64,000 nucleotides of DNA. Origin: Porogramme epimiltina. Its lineage: Eukaryota > Basidiomycota > Agaricomycetes > Polyporales > Polyporaceae. The stretch is from NCBI GenBank assembly GCA_900155495.1, contig FTLJ01000524.1, positions 45,877 through 109,876 of the forward strand. Direction: 5' to 3'. The translations under genes and the position numbers were made by a program. The notes beneath the pieces are model-generated. The model was not told where the DNA came from, searched no databases, and worked only from the letters and a program-made list of their open reading frames with translations. Position 1 is the first letter of the stretch, and the number at the start of each line of letters is the position of its first letter. Below are positions 46,349 to 57,655 of the stretch, in pieces.

Positions 46349-48522
46349 TCACACAGTAGCCTGCTCGATTCCGTGGATTTGCACGCCTCTCTGTCGAAGC
46401 CAGCAAAGTATCAGCGCCTGTCTGAGTCTTCGAGAAAGCCACAAACACGTACCTTACGCGGACAGTTGAGCGACAGCCGCTGGCAACCCCACACCTTGAT
46501 CTCTTCGACTTCGGTGCAGTGCTCGAGCACGCTCTTCACGACCCAGTCGTCAACGGCACGGCACCAGCTGACGTCGAGGGTCTGCAGGCCGGGAGCAGCG
46601 GCAGCGAGGGTCTTCAGGGCGTCCTCGGACACCTCCTTCCAGCCATTGACGTTCAGATGGACGAGCGTCGCGCCGGAGTGCGCGAGGAGCGCAACGAGCG
46701 CTGCGTCCGCGAGCTCGTGGTTGCGCGAGAGGTCGAGCGCAGTGAGCGGCGCGCCCTTCCACGTCTGGAAGAACTCGGCGACGCCCGCGTCGGTCAGGTC
46801 CTCGGTCCCGGAGAGGACGAGCGACTTGACGCGCCGGACGTGCGGCTTGATCCCCTGGAAGAGCAGCGCGTCGGTGATGTTGAGGTTGGCGGTGAGGTTG
46901 AGGTGCTCGAGCGTGCTTCCGACTGCCCGCAGGAGGTCGATGAGGCTCTTCTCACTCAGCGCCTCCGAGGCGCCCGAGTAAGAAAGGTCGAGGTAAGTCA
47001 GCTGTCCGCCGAGCGGCTTGAGGCACTCCAGGAACTCGTCGGAGAGCTTCCCAACGTCCTTCAGTCTCAGTTCCTTGAGGTTCTTGCAAGTGTCTACGAG
47101 GACCTGCATGCACTCGATGTCGAAACGTGGGCTCTGTGTGATCAGGAACCCTTCTAGATCAGGGTGCGCGCGGAAGAACGCCTGCCATGATGGCGCGCGC
47201 ACGAGAAATGGGCCGAGTAGCTCTATTCTCTTCAGATTCGGAAGAGACGTTGCCCATGCGGTGGCGACAGAGTTGTCCATACGGCCACAATAGTCGAGTC
47301 GTAAGTTCGTCAGGTTAGGGTTAAGCGAGGCCAGCGTGCACAGTGCTGGAGGTGTTAGGTCTGAACGGCGGTCAGTAGCACCCTCGGAATGCCATGAGGG
47401 AACGCACTAGTGACATCGTATAGTGTGAGGCGTTCATTCTCGACGTTGTAGAATAGCATCGCGTTCTCGGCGTTCCTATGATGCCCGTCAGGGCGTGCGG
47501 GACGCGAAGAAGGCTGCGACGTACAAACTACGATTCTTTGACAAAGCCTTAGCAATCTCATCGACGTTCATGCTACCGATGTCGCCGAGAGCGTCGACGT
47601 CGTCGATGTGCTTTGTAATCACCTATTGGGGGGGATGAGACGGAAGCTCCAAGAACTTGAAGCTGAACTCACTTCGATGCACAAGCCGGCAAGGCTGGGG
47701 AACCTACGCTCCTCGTAGTTGACCACGCTCCGCTTCTCCCCTTGGGCCTTCCGCTTACGGGGAGCCGGGGCCTTCTTGAAGGGGTCCGCGCCAGCCGATT
47801 TCGCGCAGATGTGGCAGAGCCACCCAGGAGGAGGGTTCACGGCCATGGTATACTTCGTCTACCACCGCAAGGCGTGAATGGGAGGAAGGTTGATAATACG
47901 GACGAGTACGCACCACAGTGAACTGTTTCTCGCACTTGGCGCAGTTTTCGAAGTTGCCGACAGGGGGTTTAGGAAGATCGCCCTTCCACATTTTGGACAA
48001 GGCGGAGTACGGATCTTCATCCTCATCCTCGTAGTCGTCGTCATCTCCTTTCTTTCCCTTCTTCGCCTTCGCCTTGGCTTTCTCCTTCTCCTTGGCTTTT
48101 CCCTTCTCCTTGGCCTTCTGTGCCGCCTTGGATTGCTTACGCCTCTTCGGGGCTGGCTCCTCATCCTCAGGCTCGTCCAGGTTGTCGGAGGCGTAGCCAT
48201 CGACAGGCTACCATACAACTCCGGCTTGAGGGCGGATAGAAGGGGTGGATAGAGGGAGACGCACCCTATCCTGAGGCTCCTCGACCATCTCTACATCCTC
48301 ATCGTTTCCGTCCGGCTGTTGGTTACTCGGGCCAGCGACCGGTTGGGCTACATCGGCCAGCCGCGTTTGTGCCCTACGTGCTACTGTTGTAGGAGTAATC
48401 CCTTGTTCCTGCGAGTGCAAGGTTAACACACGTATCAAGAGAGCGGTGAGACTCAAAAACTTACGCGCAAGAACTCAGTCAAGGCTGACGTCGGTCCGCG
48501 GACATTGTTTCGCCGGCTCATG
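46349..48522 (-). CDS. RAD7: RAD7-type DNA-repair LRR protein
   Basis: Rad7 with Rad16 and Abf1 supports global-genome nucleotide excision repair and is part of a Cullin E3 ligase in yeast. Minus strand from ATG 48522: MSRRNNVRGPTSALTEFLR, the hallmark Rad7 start; an acidic stretch and a Lys-rich basic region (about 48180-48010); then CAKCEKQFTV and WLCHICAK (two Cys pairs, a small zinc-binding module); FPSLAGLCIEVITKHIDDVD; and a run of leucine-rich repeats (about 47280-46450: LKELRLKDVGKLSDEFLECL, LTYLDLSYSG, LEHLNLTANLNITDALLF, LQTLDVSWCRAVDDW, KVWGCQRLS). A last intron (donor GTACGT near 46451, acceptor CGACAG) joins to RGVQIHGIEQATV and the stop at 46349-46351; the family ends similarly. 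A long antisense frame over the repeats is a composition artefact. This is the best recognised single-copy gene in the window. Confidence 0.92.
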
Positions 48523-49079
48523 TCAGGTGTATATCCCAGATGACAAGAAGGGGAGTGTTTCGACAAGGAGAAAGCGGTGTGGATAAGCACTGGAGCTCGG
48601 AGTACTGGCAGCCAAAACGAATGTCGGGCGCGTCGCGACGTGTCTCATTAGGGGAGCCAAGCACGGCGCAAGAGCCCAGGGACGCGGTCATGTGACGCCC
48701 AGAGCGCACGGACCACCTCAGGTCTGGGCGCACGCAGGCCACGGACTCTGGCTTGAACATGATTATGCTGCTCGAAGCCGCGTCGCTAGGTAATACTACG
48801 ATGTGCGAGTATGTGGTGGCTCCACGACGACGTTATCGACTTGCCCGCATTGCTGTCGAAGGCGGTTCGTGCTCTAAAATTCCGTCAGTTTGGACTAGTC
48901 TCACCCGGGGGTTGTTGGTTTCTAGGACAGTTTGGACCTGACATGGCATTGGCATCGCCCCAGGCCATCATCGACATCACAGGACCGCAGTTTGCAAATC
49001 AACTTCCAGTAGTCGGGACGGGCCGGCGCTCGAACATATAAGTAGCACTCCCAGTGGAGCCGCGTCCAACATACCCATC
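48523..49079. other. Divergent region between RAD7 and P450-5
   Basis: Contains a TATA-like CATATAAGTA at 49035-49044, about 36 bp upstream of the P450-5 start. No gene or repeat recognised in the remainder. Confidence 0.5.
49035..49044 (+). promoter_or_regulatory. TATA-like element of P450-5
   Basis: CATATAAGTA about 36 bp before ATG 49080, a typical fungal core-promoter distance. Confidence 0.45.
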
Positions 49080-52000
49080 ATGGCACCCCTGATCGCCCTG
49101 TGTGCCGTCGCGGGAGGGCTTTACTGCATATGGCGTCTGGTACGGGACTACTTCGTGGCATCCCCGTTCGACAACATATCCGGGCCGGCATCAGGGTCTT
49201 TGTGGGCAGGTATGTGTGTTATTTTGCACTATGCAGGGTAATAATCGCTCATACTAGCGTCGGGTGGACAGGGAATATTCTACAGTTGTTCGCCCGCGAT
49301 AACTGGGACTTCGTGAGGGATGTCGTCGAGACATACGGACCTGTTGCAAAGCTCCAGTTGTTCTTGGGTGTGAGTGTCTTTCTTTTGTCCATAGCGCCAG
49401 CACTCATCCAGCTCCCTTCCTCTCAGACGAAATGGCTCCATGTATATGATCCTAAGGCACTTCATAGTGTCTTCGTGAAGGACCAAGACCATTTTGATCG
49501 TGGGCCGGTCGCCTTGGCGTGAGTCTCGACAGCTGAGTCCTCCACCGAACCTTGCTTACGTCCTCGTGAAGATCCGGCATGCTCCTATTAGGGCCAGGGT
49601 TACTCTCCACAACCGGCATACCACATAAGAAGCAGCGTAAGATGCTCAACCCCGTCTTCTCTGCCGCGCACATGCGCAACCTCACACCAATGTTCCATGA
49701 CGTCTCTGATAAGGTAGCCTGACGCGTTCGGATCATCCGCTTTAGACCCTGTGTTCACACACCATCTTGCAGCTCCGCGTCGCGATTGAGAAACGGGTCC
49801 GAGACGGAACAAATGAGATTGACATTCTTTCATGGATGGGACGCACTGCTCTGGAACTTGTTGGCCAAGGAGGCCTCGGTCACTCGTTTGATCCTCTCGT
49901 GTCCGACACTAAGGACGAATACACCGATGCGGTGAAAGCGTTTGTGTAAGCTTCTCTATTCACTCTTGCGTCCGCGGGCTGACCATCCCCGACGTGTACC
50001 AGCCCTGCATTCTCAGACATCGCCTACGCCAGGGTGGTGGTGCCATACATCGAATATATGGGACCTGCGTGGTTTCGCAAACGGCTGCTTGACCTCCTGC
50101 CCGATCCGAAGGTTCAACGCGTCAAGCGTCTCACGTATATGGTATACAATCGCTCGAAGGAGATCTTTGAAGCGAAGAAGGCTGCCATCAAGCGCGGCGA
50201 CCAAGAGATGCTTCACACAGTCGGAGAGGGTAAAGATGTGATGAGCATTCTCCGTAGGTTTCCCTGATGGTTCTCTCCTATCAATATTTCTCATTCGCAT
50301 CAGTCAAAGCGAACATGATGGCCTCCGCGGAGGACAAACTTCCGGATGAGGAGTTACTCGCGCAGATGGCGTACGTAATGCACGACTCGTGCTGGACTCC
50401 AGACAGCTGATACGCCGGCTCCAGGACGTTTATGCTTGCAGGCGTCGATACCACGTCCAACGCGCTTGCACGAACGCTCCACCTCCTTTCAGAGCACCCT
50501 GACGTCCAGGAGAAGCTTCGTCGGGAGATCCACGATGCCCACGAGCAATATGGCACTCATGTCCCCTACGATGAAATCATGGCTCTACCGTACATGGACG
50601 CCATCTGTCGCGAGACCCTTCGACTGTATGTATATCACTTCACTGGCATATTCGGCAACTGAGACGTCTGCGGACAGATACTCGCCTGTGAATTTCGTCG
50701 GTAGGAGGTATGTTGAAGTCTTTCATGTTTCTCTCCGCCGACGTTGACGTGACTGTACGACACCTAGAGCGATCGCAGACACTGTGCTCCCTCTATCCGA
50801 ACCCATTCGCGGCCGAGACGGGACATTGATGACCGACATTCCCTTCCCCAAGGGCTCGTTCATGTTCCTCAACCTCCGTGCGTGCAACACATGGAAGGCG
50901 CTTTGGGGCGAAGACGCGTACGAGTGGAAGCCCGAGCGGTGGCTGCGGCCGCTCCCGCGCGAGGTTCTGGACGCCCACATACCCGGGATCTACGCTAATC
51001 TGTACGTGCCTGGATCATCATGCATCAACCTTTGGCGCGAGTGTCTCTGATCGCTCCGTCTGCGGGGCAGTGCGACGTTCTCTAGCGGCTAGTGTTGTGG
51101 GCAATTGCTCGCCGAGCCATTTGCCGGCGATTGGCAAATGAAGCGCCCGTTTGGGCCCTGGCAAAAGCCTGGCAAGCCTGGCGATTGAGGCGATTGGCTG
51201 GCAATTACGGTTTCGGCTGCCTCCCAGGCTGCTCATGTTTTTTGAACCTCAAAATATCATTGGGGCTTCAAACAAATATACCCTGAGAGCTCCGGCACGC
51301 AACTGCCAGGCCCATCACCAGTGATGCAGGGAGCTGGGGCACGACTCAGAGTAGGGCCTGGGACTCCGAAGGGAGCCTGGCACGGTGAGCGCGGGAAGAA
51401 GTACCATGCTACTAGGGCTAAACCCTACAGCATCGGTGCCAGTGTATGAGCACGATTAAAATCCACCTGATAGCAATGCAGAACAAAGAAGCCCGGGCCC
51501 CCATCTCGACCAGGGGAGGTCTTCCATTAGTCGAGTGACATGCAAATAAACACGTCACCTCCCGTGCGTACGGGCGGTAGGGCCCTGGGGGCCCATCGGT
51601 GCAGTGTCGCACGTACTGACTCGAGTCTTGTCATAGACTTGCGGACAACGGCAACACTTGGTTGCGTCCGAGTCGCGGCGCGTGGTGGACCTGACTGGTG
51701 GGCTTTCACCTGGGAAGCGTATCCATGCACTCCGAGTCGGCGACGACTCTAAACTAGTGTAAACTCATTTTAATGCCAATAAATCGAGGCAATACAAGGA
51801 CAATATGCAGCTCATTAACGTCCTTTGCTAGTCCCTTGATAGAGTTAGGAGAGGTAAGCGCTCACTTAGCTCATCGCTCACATGTTAGACGCCGGGCATT
51901 CGCCACCATGCGCCAGGCCCTACAAAATCTGTCGCCATTTGCCAGCCAATTGCCACCCCTGGCGCTTGCCAGGTGGCAAGCTGGCAAGGGATTGCCAACA

Positions 52001-52332
52001 ACACTACTAGCGGCGGACATGCGTGCATGTGAGTCTGTCGCCAGTTGCCATGTCGCGCGCTCACTCAAACGCCGTTTTCTTGCAGAGGTTTCAAGTTTTC
52101 ACAGCTTGAGATGAGTGAGTCCGCCGCCTACCATTGCCTCCGTGTGACAGAAGCTGATCACGTTTCGAATCGGCTAGAGGTTGTGCTGTCGACGTTGATC
52201 TCGTCCTTCAAGTTCGAGCGCTCGGAGAGTCCTATCGTATGGAACTTTGCTCCCGTGGCATATCCGTCGAGGACGCACGAGAGCCCGCGACCAGAAATGT
52301 TCCTCAACGTCAGTCTCGCAGAACGGGCCTAA
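49080..52332 (+). pseudogene. Cytochrome P450 (P450-5) interrupted by a hAT-type element
   Basis: ATG 49080 starts a normal P450: anchor APLIALCAVAGGLYCIWRL, hinge ISGPASGSLWAG, KQRKMLNPVFSAAHMRNL (about 49630), RTALELVGQGGLGHSFDPL (about 49850), KKAAIKRGDQEMLHTVGEG (about 50180), AGVDTTSNALARTLHLL (about 50440), ETLR (about 50615) and WKPERWLRPLP (about 50935). The exon with the haem loop starts at 51071 and encodes ATFSSG before the element at 51090; its sequence resumes at 52015 with GHAC, then IGFKFSQLEM after an intron (about 52027-52083). The tail SPIVWNFAPVAYPS ends at TAA 52330-52332. The first three bases of the element are an in-frame TAG, so the product would stop just before the axial cysteine. 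All else is intact, pointing to recent loss. If the element were spliced out as part of an intron, function could persist. Confidence 0.88.
51082..52014. mobile_element. Non-autonomous hAT-type element with 8-bp target duplication
   Basis: The element spans 51090-52006 (917 bp). It is flanked by perfect direct repeats CTAGCGGC (51082-51089 and 52007-52014). The terminal inverted repeats are TAGTGTTGTGGGCAAT at left and TAGTGTTGTTGGCAAT at right (one mismatch in 16), with further weak matches inward. An 8-bp duplication and a YARNG-type end are the hallmarks of hAT transposons. No long open frame with transposase motifs is present, so it would need a transposase in trans. The subterminal DNA is rich in TTGCC/GGCAA and CTGGC motifs, possible transposase binding sites. 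Confidence 0.88.
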
Positions 52333-53178
52333 TACCTCCAAGCCTTCAGCTTGAACAATTTTGTACGTTAATTATATATTGTAATCTTGAATATCTGCTC
52401 TCTGTTCGCCTCAGGAGCTCAGGGTGATGAGGGTACACTAGAGTGTCTACAACGGACCAGTCTCCCTCGTGATGAGAACGGCGATTGTGCCGTGTGCGAC
52501 GAAGCCAATATTGCCTCTGCCACAAACGCGTTAGGTCACAAAGTGTCATGTGTGACTTCACGCGTCGAATACGTCAGCGCAGCAGGGCGCTTAAAATTGT
52601 TGACAATTCGACGATGCTCGACCGACGACGACTCGGTCCTTCGGAGAGAATTCACTCATCTGTACGCCTGTCACACTCATCTGAGCTTGGAAGGGCAGTT
52701 GCTTAACCTCTATTGCTGTAGTATTGTCGTCGGGTCTGTCGGGGAAGATGCAAGTCGACTAAGATCCACACGGAGTTCCGCCATCATCATGGCCAGAGCA
52801 CCAGAGCAGCTTTCAGCTCGGCCGGCCTTCTACGACTACTCATAACGAATGCTCCACGCGTACTCCGTGCGGGTGCGCGATGAAACTCGGAATTCAGAAG
52901 CCGGCGATATCGGGGCGCTGTGTGCTATGCTTGTCTGTCTCCGATCGGTAATTGCTACAGCACATCTCTAAGTTGTTGCAGTTGAAATTTATAGCGTGTC
53001 CTATCCTCCATGTACTCAACGAACGTATTTTGGGCACATGCATGAATGTGCTTGCGCTGCCGTCGGCGAACGTCAAGACGTATGACCCACCCTTCTGGAC
53101 GTCGTCCGCGCTTATCCAGAGTATATCACGACTAGAGGAATGGGCCTATCCTCGTCATCGTAGCGGGCTTCCTCGAAA
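52333..53178. other. Intergenic region
   Basis: About 850 bases between P450-5 and AKR-4. A 152-codon frame (52387-52845) has no start context, domain or intron support and is probably chance. No repeat or RNA gene seen. Confidence 0.45.
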
Positions 53179-54976
53179 ATGTTGAACACACCTATGCAAT
53201 ATGGTACGCCCGGCATTCTTCATCAAACGGCGTACCTGTATGCTGACGTCTCGGTTGTAGTTCGTCTCGGGACGTCAGGATTGAAGGTCTCCAGGATCAT
53301 CCTGGGGTGCATGTCCTACGGCGACCCTGAGTGGCAGGACTGGGTACTTCCTGAAGAGGAGGCAGTTAAGCACATTAGATTTGCGTGAGTCCTATAACCT
53401 GCAGGAAGAGACAATTTGACGAGACAGCTAATTTGTGAGCGTTGATTGGCAGGTATGACCATGGCATACAGACATTCGATACGGCAAACGTACGCTCGGA
53501 TCCGTACTTATCCCCCGGGTCGAGGCTCACTTTATTCCAGTCATACTCGAATGGGCTCTCAGAGACCATTCTCGGGAATGCTATCAAGAAGTTGAACCTA
53601 CCGCGTGATGAGCTTCTTATCATGACAAAGGTAAACGACCATTGGCATCTCGCCCTCCTATCCCTGGTCTCACTGTGCATCAATTACAGGTTTCTACCCC
53701 CGTGATGCCAGAAACAGGACTTACCTACTACGCTCTGGGCAAGCGTCCGGAAGACCTTGGCAATATCAACCAGCGCGGTCTAAGCCGAAAGGTCCGCTTG
53801 CTTCTCTAGTCCTCCAGTTTCCTCACTAAGACTAGTTCAGCACATCTTCGACTCCATTCAAGCGAGCCTGAGACGTCTTCAAACCGAGTATATCGATGCC
53901 CTGCAGTGTGAGTCACCCTACAGCCTATTCACTGTCGTTGCTATAGCTGACACCATTTCTAGGTCATCGTTTCGACTACGAAACGCCGATAGAAGAGACG
54001 GTACGTGGCTTGTCAGTGTGTCTACACCGAGCCTATTACCTTGCTCACGTATCCTGTAGATGCAGGCCCTCCACGAAATCGTCAAGGCTGGCTATGTGCG
54101 CTATATTGGAATGAGCTCGTCCTTCGCCTTCCAATGCATATGCTGAGGTTCCCTTTGAGCTGCTTCTCGGCTGACCGTTCCCTATGCAGTCCATCAGATG
54201 CAGAGTTGGTGGAATAGTGTCCCTCCATCGTGTCCTAATGCTCACCGAACGCATAGACTATGCGATCACCAACAAGCTCACGCCCTTCACGTCAATGCAG
54301 AATCACTACAGTCTGCTCTACCGCGAAGAGGAGCGCGAAATGTTCCCAACGCTCAAGGTGGGTTCGACTATCCGCCCGTATCTGATGATAGCAATTACGT
54401 TACTAATAATCGGTGTTGCCGGGGCGTAGATGTTTGGCGTGGGCGCAACCGTACCGTGATCTCCCCTTGCGCGCGGAACGCTCGCCCGGCCTTCGTCTAC
54501 TGAATCGAAACGTGGGGCATCTGATCGGTAAGTAGTCTCTTCCCATACTGATAGCAGGCAGAACGCTGAGCATCTTCGATGCAGGCTTCTCAACTGGTAT
54601 CAGAGCGACGCGTCCGCGAGCATTATATCTAGGGAACACGGGTTTTGTTAGAACGTCGATCCTGCAGCACAAGACTTACATCTTTTCTTTCGTGTCTAGA
54701 GTCGAGGAGATCGCAAAGCGGAAGAATATCAGTATGGCCCAAGTCTCAATAGCGTGGATGCTCTCCAAGGAAGGGGTGTCTGCACCGATCGTAGGCTCCA
54801 CGAGTTTGAAGAACCTCGAGGATATTATCGGTGAGTGTCTTATACGATCATGTAGCATCTCGCTCTAACGGTGTGCATTCCCAACTCAAGGGGCGCTGGA
54901 GGTCAAGTTGACCGACGAAGAGATCAAGTATCTCGAGGAACCGTATCATCCTCAGAAGACAGTTGGGCACTGGTGA
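53179..54976 (+). pseudogene. Aldo-keto reductase (AKR-4) with nonsense mutation
   Basis: Fourth AKR, same exon plan. Start at ATG 53179 (or 53194) giving a leader ending TPMQY, then VRLGTSGLKVSRIILGC. Tetrad positions: FDTAN with SYSNGLSE (Tyr kept, although His-Gly-Lys is changed to Asn-Gly-Leu), DELLIMTK, GHRFDYETPIEET. The 15-nt microexon is 54190-54204 but its donor is weak (GTTGGT). In the exon starting MFGVGATVP (54430), TGA at 54457-54459 replaces the Trp codon found in the IPWSPL motif of AKR-1 to -3. The following exon with the FRNDV-type sequence of the other copies could not be found. The C-terminal part (MAQVSIAWMLSKEGVSAPIV) is still readable, and an extra intron splits the last exon (about 54830-54890). 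Stop at 54974-54976. Probably a pseudogene, next to the broken P450-5. Confidence 0.8.
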
Positions 54977-55967
54977 ACGTGGGCATCCTAAGCACGGCGC
55001 TTTTCGGTGTATGGATGCGCAGTTATGGAATGTCACTGAAGTTGAAAAGAATGAATGCCGCCGCCAAACCCGAGCCACCGCGTGTGTATCGGTTGTACCG
55101 TATGATAGTATCAGCGATGACGCTCCCCAACTTGTCTCAAACACCTCCCAGCGCTGGCCAAGAGTTCCTACCAGGGCGCCTCACGTGCGCAAGGCGCGCG
55201 TTTCGACAGATCGTCGTGCATGTATTCAAATACCCGGAGAGACTGCGCACTACCGTCGGTGACTTGTCCCCGTAGGACTCAATAGTGCGCTGCACACATA
55301 CGGCCTAGCAAGGGCAAGATGGGAAACCTCTGGTAGCGTCCTTCGAGAGAGCGTCCAGGGCCTGGGTTCTACGTATTAGGAATACGAGTGGACATCCGAT
55401 CATTGTGAGCTTCGTTTATTTTCTCGCTTCGCTTACGTCCTGTTCACCGGCTGTAGGACACCGCGAGGAGTCTGAGCTATATCCAAGCTATGCATATAGG
55501 ACAAGAATATTTCCTCTCTTTCATGCATGTCGTCTCTGTCCCAGCAACGGCGCGAAAACTCTTCGCAAGAGTCATTTGCATCGGTCTCACGCGGCGCGGC
55601 GGCGATCCCTCAACAACGTCGTGTGGACACGCTGGCGACCGTTGAGAGGTTCAAATGTACCTGGTTGCACGAAACTGAGTATCTAATAATACTCCGCTAG
55701 TACCGCCTGTCACATACGGGTACATCCAAGTGCTGCGGAAAACAGTTGGATATCCGCAGCGTGGGTGTATGCACAGCATGTTAGCCGCCATGAGCATCCT
55801 TCTGAAGCCAAGGTGGTATGTGGTATTTGACCTGAGCAGCTACTCGTCCAATATATATACCCTCTAGCTGACATCTAGCTACAGAAGCAACGTTTGAGTC
55901 CCCTTGCTTCACCCCTTTCTCTTCTAAACTCACTCCAACCACCAATCAACCTCTCATACGGACCGGG
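54977..55967. other. Intergenic region
   Basis: About 1 kb with no supported gene. A TATATATACC stretch near 55851-55860, about 110 bp before ATG 55968, could be the promoter of the next gene. Confidence 0.45.
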
Positions 55968-57396
55968 ATGGATCCTCTTTTCCGATTTGTCCTTGCAGCT
56001 CTCCTTGTCGCTCACGGTACGTTGAAGCCCGCTTCCCGTGATACTGCGAGGCAGAAACTCATACTTCTCACGCCTTCTATCGGCGCCAGGTGAGGCTGAC
56101 GTGGTTCATAAGCGACAGGATTCCAATGCTTCGACGCTCGTCTCCGGGACGGCGACCACGTTCTGTACATCCAACACCTCCGCCACTTACGCCACGGAGA
56201 CCCAAGGAACCACCACCCCAAGCCGGGTCTCCGTCACCTTCACGTCCGGTACACCATACACCACCGAAGACGGGAGCACGGGCTCCGGCACTCTCGAGCC
56301 CACTACCATCCTTATGACGTTGCCGGTTTCGGCAACCATCGTCACCGTTGGGTCTTCGGCAGTCGAAACCGTCTCTTCCGTGGACGGGGGGTATTATCCG
56401 CACTCCTGCTACTGCATCTACGAGCCAGGGACCGCAAAATAGCCACCAGGACCATCGTGTCTAGCGCTTTTGCTACCGGGACGGCCGTGTCCGGCGTGTT
56501 CGCAACGGGAACGGCGGTAGAGCCTAGTGCATTCGCCACCGGGACGGCAGTAAACTCCAGCGCGTTTGCGACGGGTACCATCGTTGAGTCCACCGCATTT
56601 GCCACGCTGGGCGCATTCTCTAGCGCGTATTTTGTGACTGCTACCGCGGACACAACCGTCGGGCTCGCTTCGGGCACTATAGACACCTTGGATGCGCTGC
56701 CTACAGGTACGGTGGACACTTCGAGTGCGTGGAAGCCCGGCCCTCACAAGCCTGAGCCCGGCCCGGCCCTACTGAGGGCTTAGTGGGGCTCAGGGCCGGG
56801 CTATTGACTTTCGGAAGCCCAAGCCCGACCCGCAGGCCCGGGCTTGGGGGTGGCTGAGTTTGGGCCAGATCAGTGGCAGGTGAAGAGCTATATAGGTCTC
56901 ATAGCCACTCCGATGCCATCCGTTGGCATTGGTAAGTTAGAGTCAGAGTCTTTCTATCGCTCGACAGACGAACAGGTATGCCGGGAGCGTCGCTCCCGCC
57001 GCCTTCACCGACGAAGACAACTACCCCGATGACCGCCTCGCCAAGGGCAGCGCCCCCCTAGGCGACCTGCGCTCAATGACGACCGGGTACTCGGACACGA
57101 CGCACGGCACGTTCGCCCAGCCCCCGATGAGCCACACCGGCGAGTCTTACAACATGTCGGACGTGTCCTCCTACGACTACTCCGCCGCTGCCGCCACCGT
57201 TGTCGGTGTGGGCGCCGCCGGCGTTGGTGCGATGGGCCTCAACCGCGCGCGGAGCACGACGCAGCCGTACAACGCCTTCGCCGGGCCCTACGCCAGAGCT
57301 CTCCCTCTGCGCTCCGGCTCCTGCCGCTGTGAAGGCGGTGGCGTCGGTGGAGCAGGTCACCGTCGGCATTTTGTCTACGCCAGGTATGTTGTTTGA
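55968..57396 (+). pseudogene. Secreted/membrane Ser-Thr-rich protein gene, interrupted
   Basis: ATG 55968 encodes a signal peptide (MDPLFRFVLAALLVAHG). After an intron (about 56017-56089), exon 2 has a possible Kex2 site (HKRQD) and a long Ser/Thr/Gly-rich region, a likely O-glycosylated ectodomain. A second stretch, about 56455-56730, is built of repeats SAFATGTAV. At about 56735 a GC-rich repeat begins and coding stops. Coding resumes near 56976 with RYAGSVAPAAFTDEDNYPDD and ends with THGTFAQPPMSHTGESYNM, a cytosolic-tail pattern seen in many agaricomycete single-pass membrane proteins. The expected transmembrane helix between ectodomain and tail was not found, so it may have been replaced by the repeat. 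No function is known. Exon joins around 56395-56460 are uncertain. Confidence 0.55.
56735..56850. repeat. GC-rich fold-back repeat, copy 2
   Basis: Blocks AAGCCCGGCCC, GAGCCCGGCCCGGCCCTACT, GAGGGCTT, CAGGGCCGGGCT and GGCCCGGGCTTGGG form strong self-complementary pairs. It lies inside the Ser/Thr-rich gene. Related to copies 1 and 3. No target duplication identified. Confidence 0.65.
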
Positions 57397-57534
57397 GAGT
57401 TGGGTGTGGCACTCACGCGCGTGTTTGCTATTCCTACTTAAGATTGTGATGACGACGACGTGTTTGTACGGTTCATTAACTAATATATGCTTATCACACG
57501 CACCTATCCTAGACCCCACTTATATGCTCATAGC

Positions 57535-57655
57535 AGGCCCGGGCTTAGCCCAAGCCCGGCCCAAGCCCGGCCCTACAGGAGGGCTTGGGCCGGGCTCACC
57601 GTGTCGTTGAGCCCGAGCCCCCCAAAGCCCGGCCCAAGCCCGGGCTTTTGCGGGG
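57535..57655. repeat. GC-rich fold-back repeat, copy 3
   Basis: GGCCCGGGCTTAGCCCAAGC at left, GGAGGGCTTGGGCCGGGCTC in the centre and CAAGCCCGGGCTTTTG at right can fold into a long hairpin. It shares the central CGTGTC block with copy 1 at 4434-4530, 53 kb away. Confidence 0.7.

Noticed and set aside
46519..47157. Long plus-strand frame (212 codons) opposite RAD7
   Set aside because: It is antisense to the leucine-rich repeats; GC-rich third positions keep the opposite frame open. No domain and no splice logic.
52387..52845. 152-codon plus-strand frame after P450-5
   Set aside because: No domain, no paralogue and no splice support; treated as intergenic.
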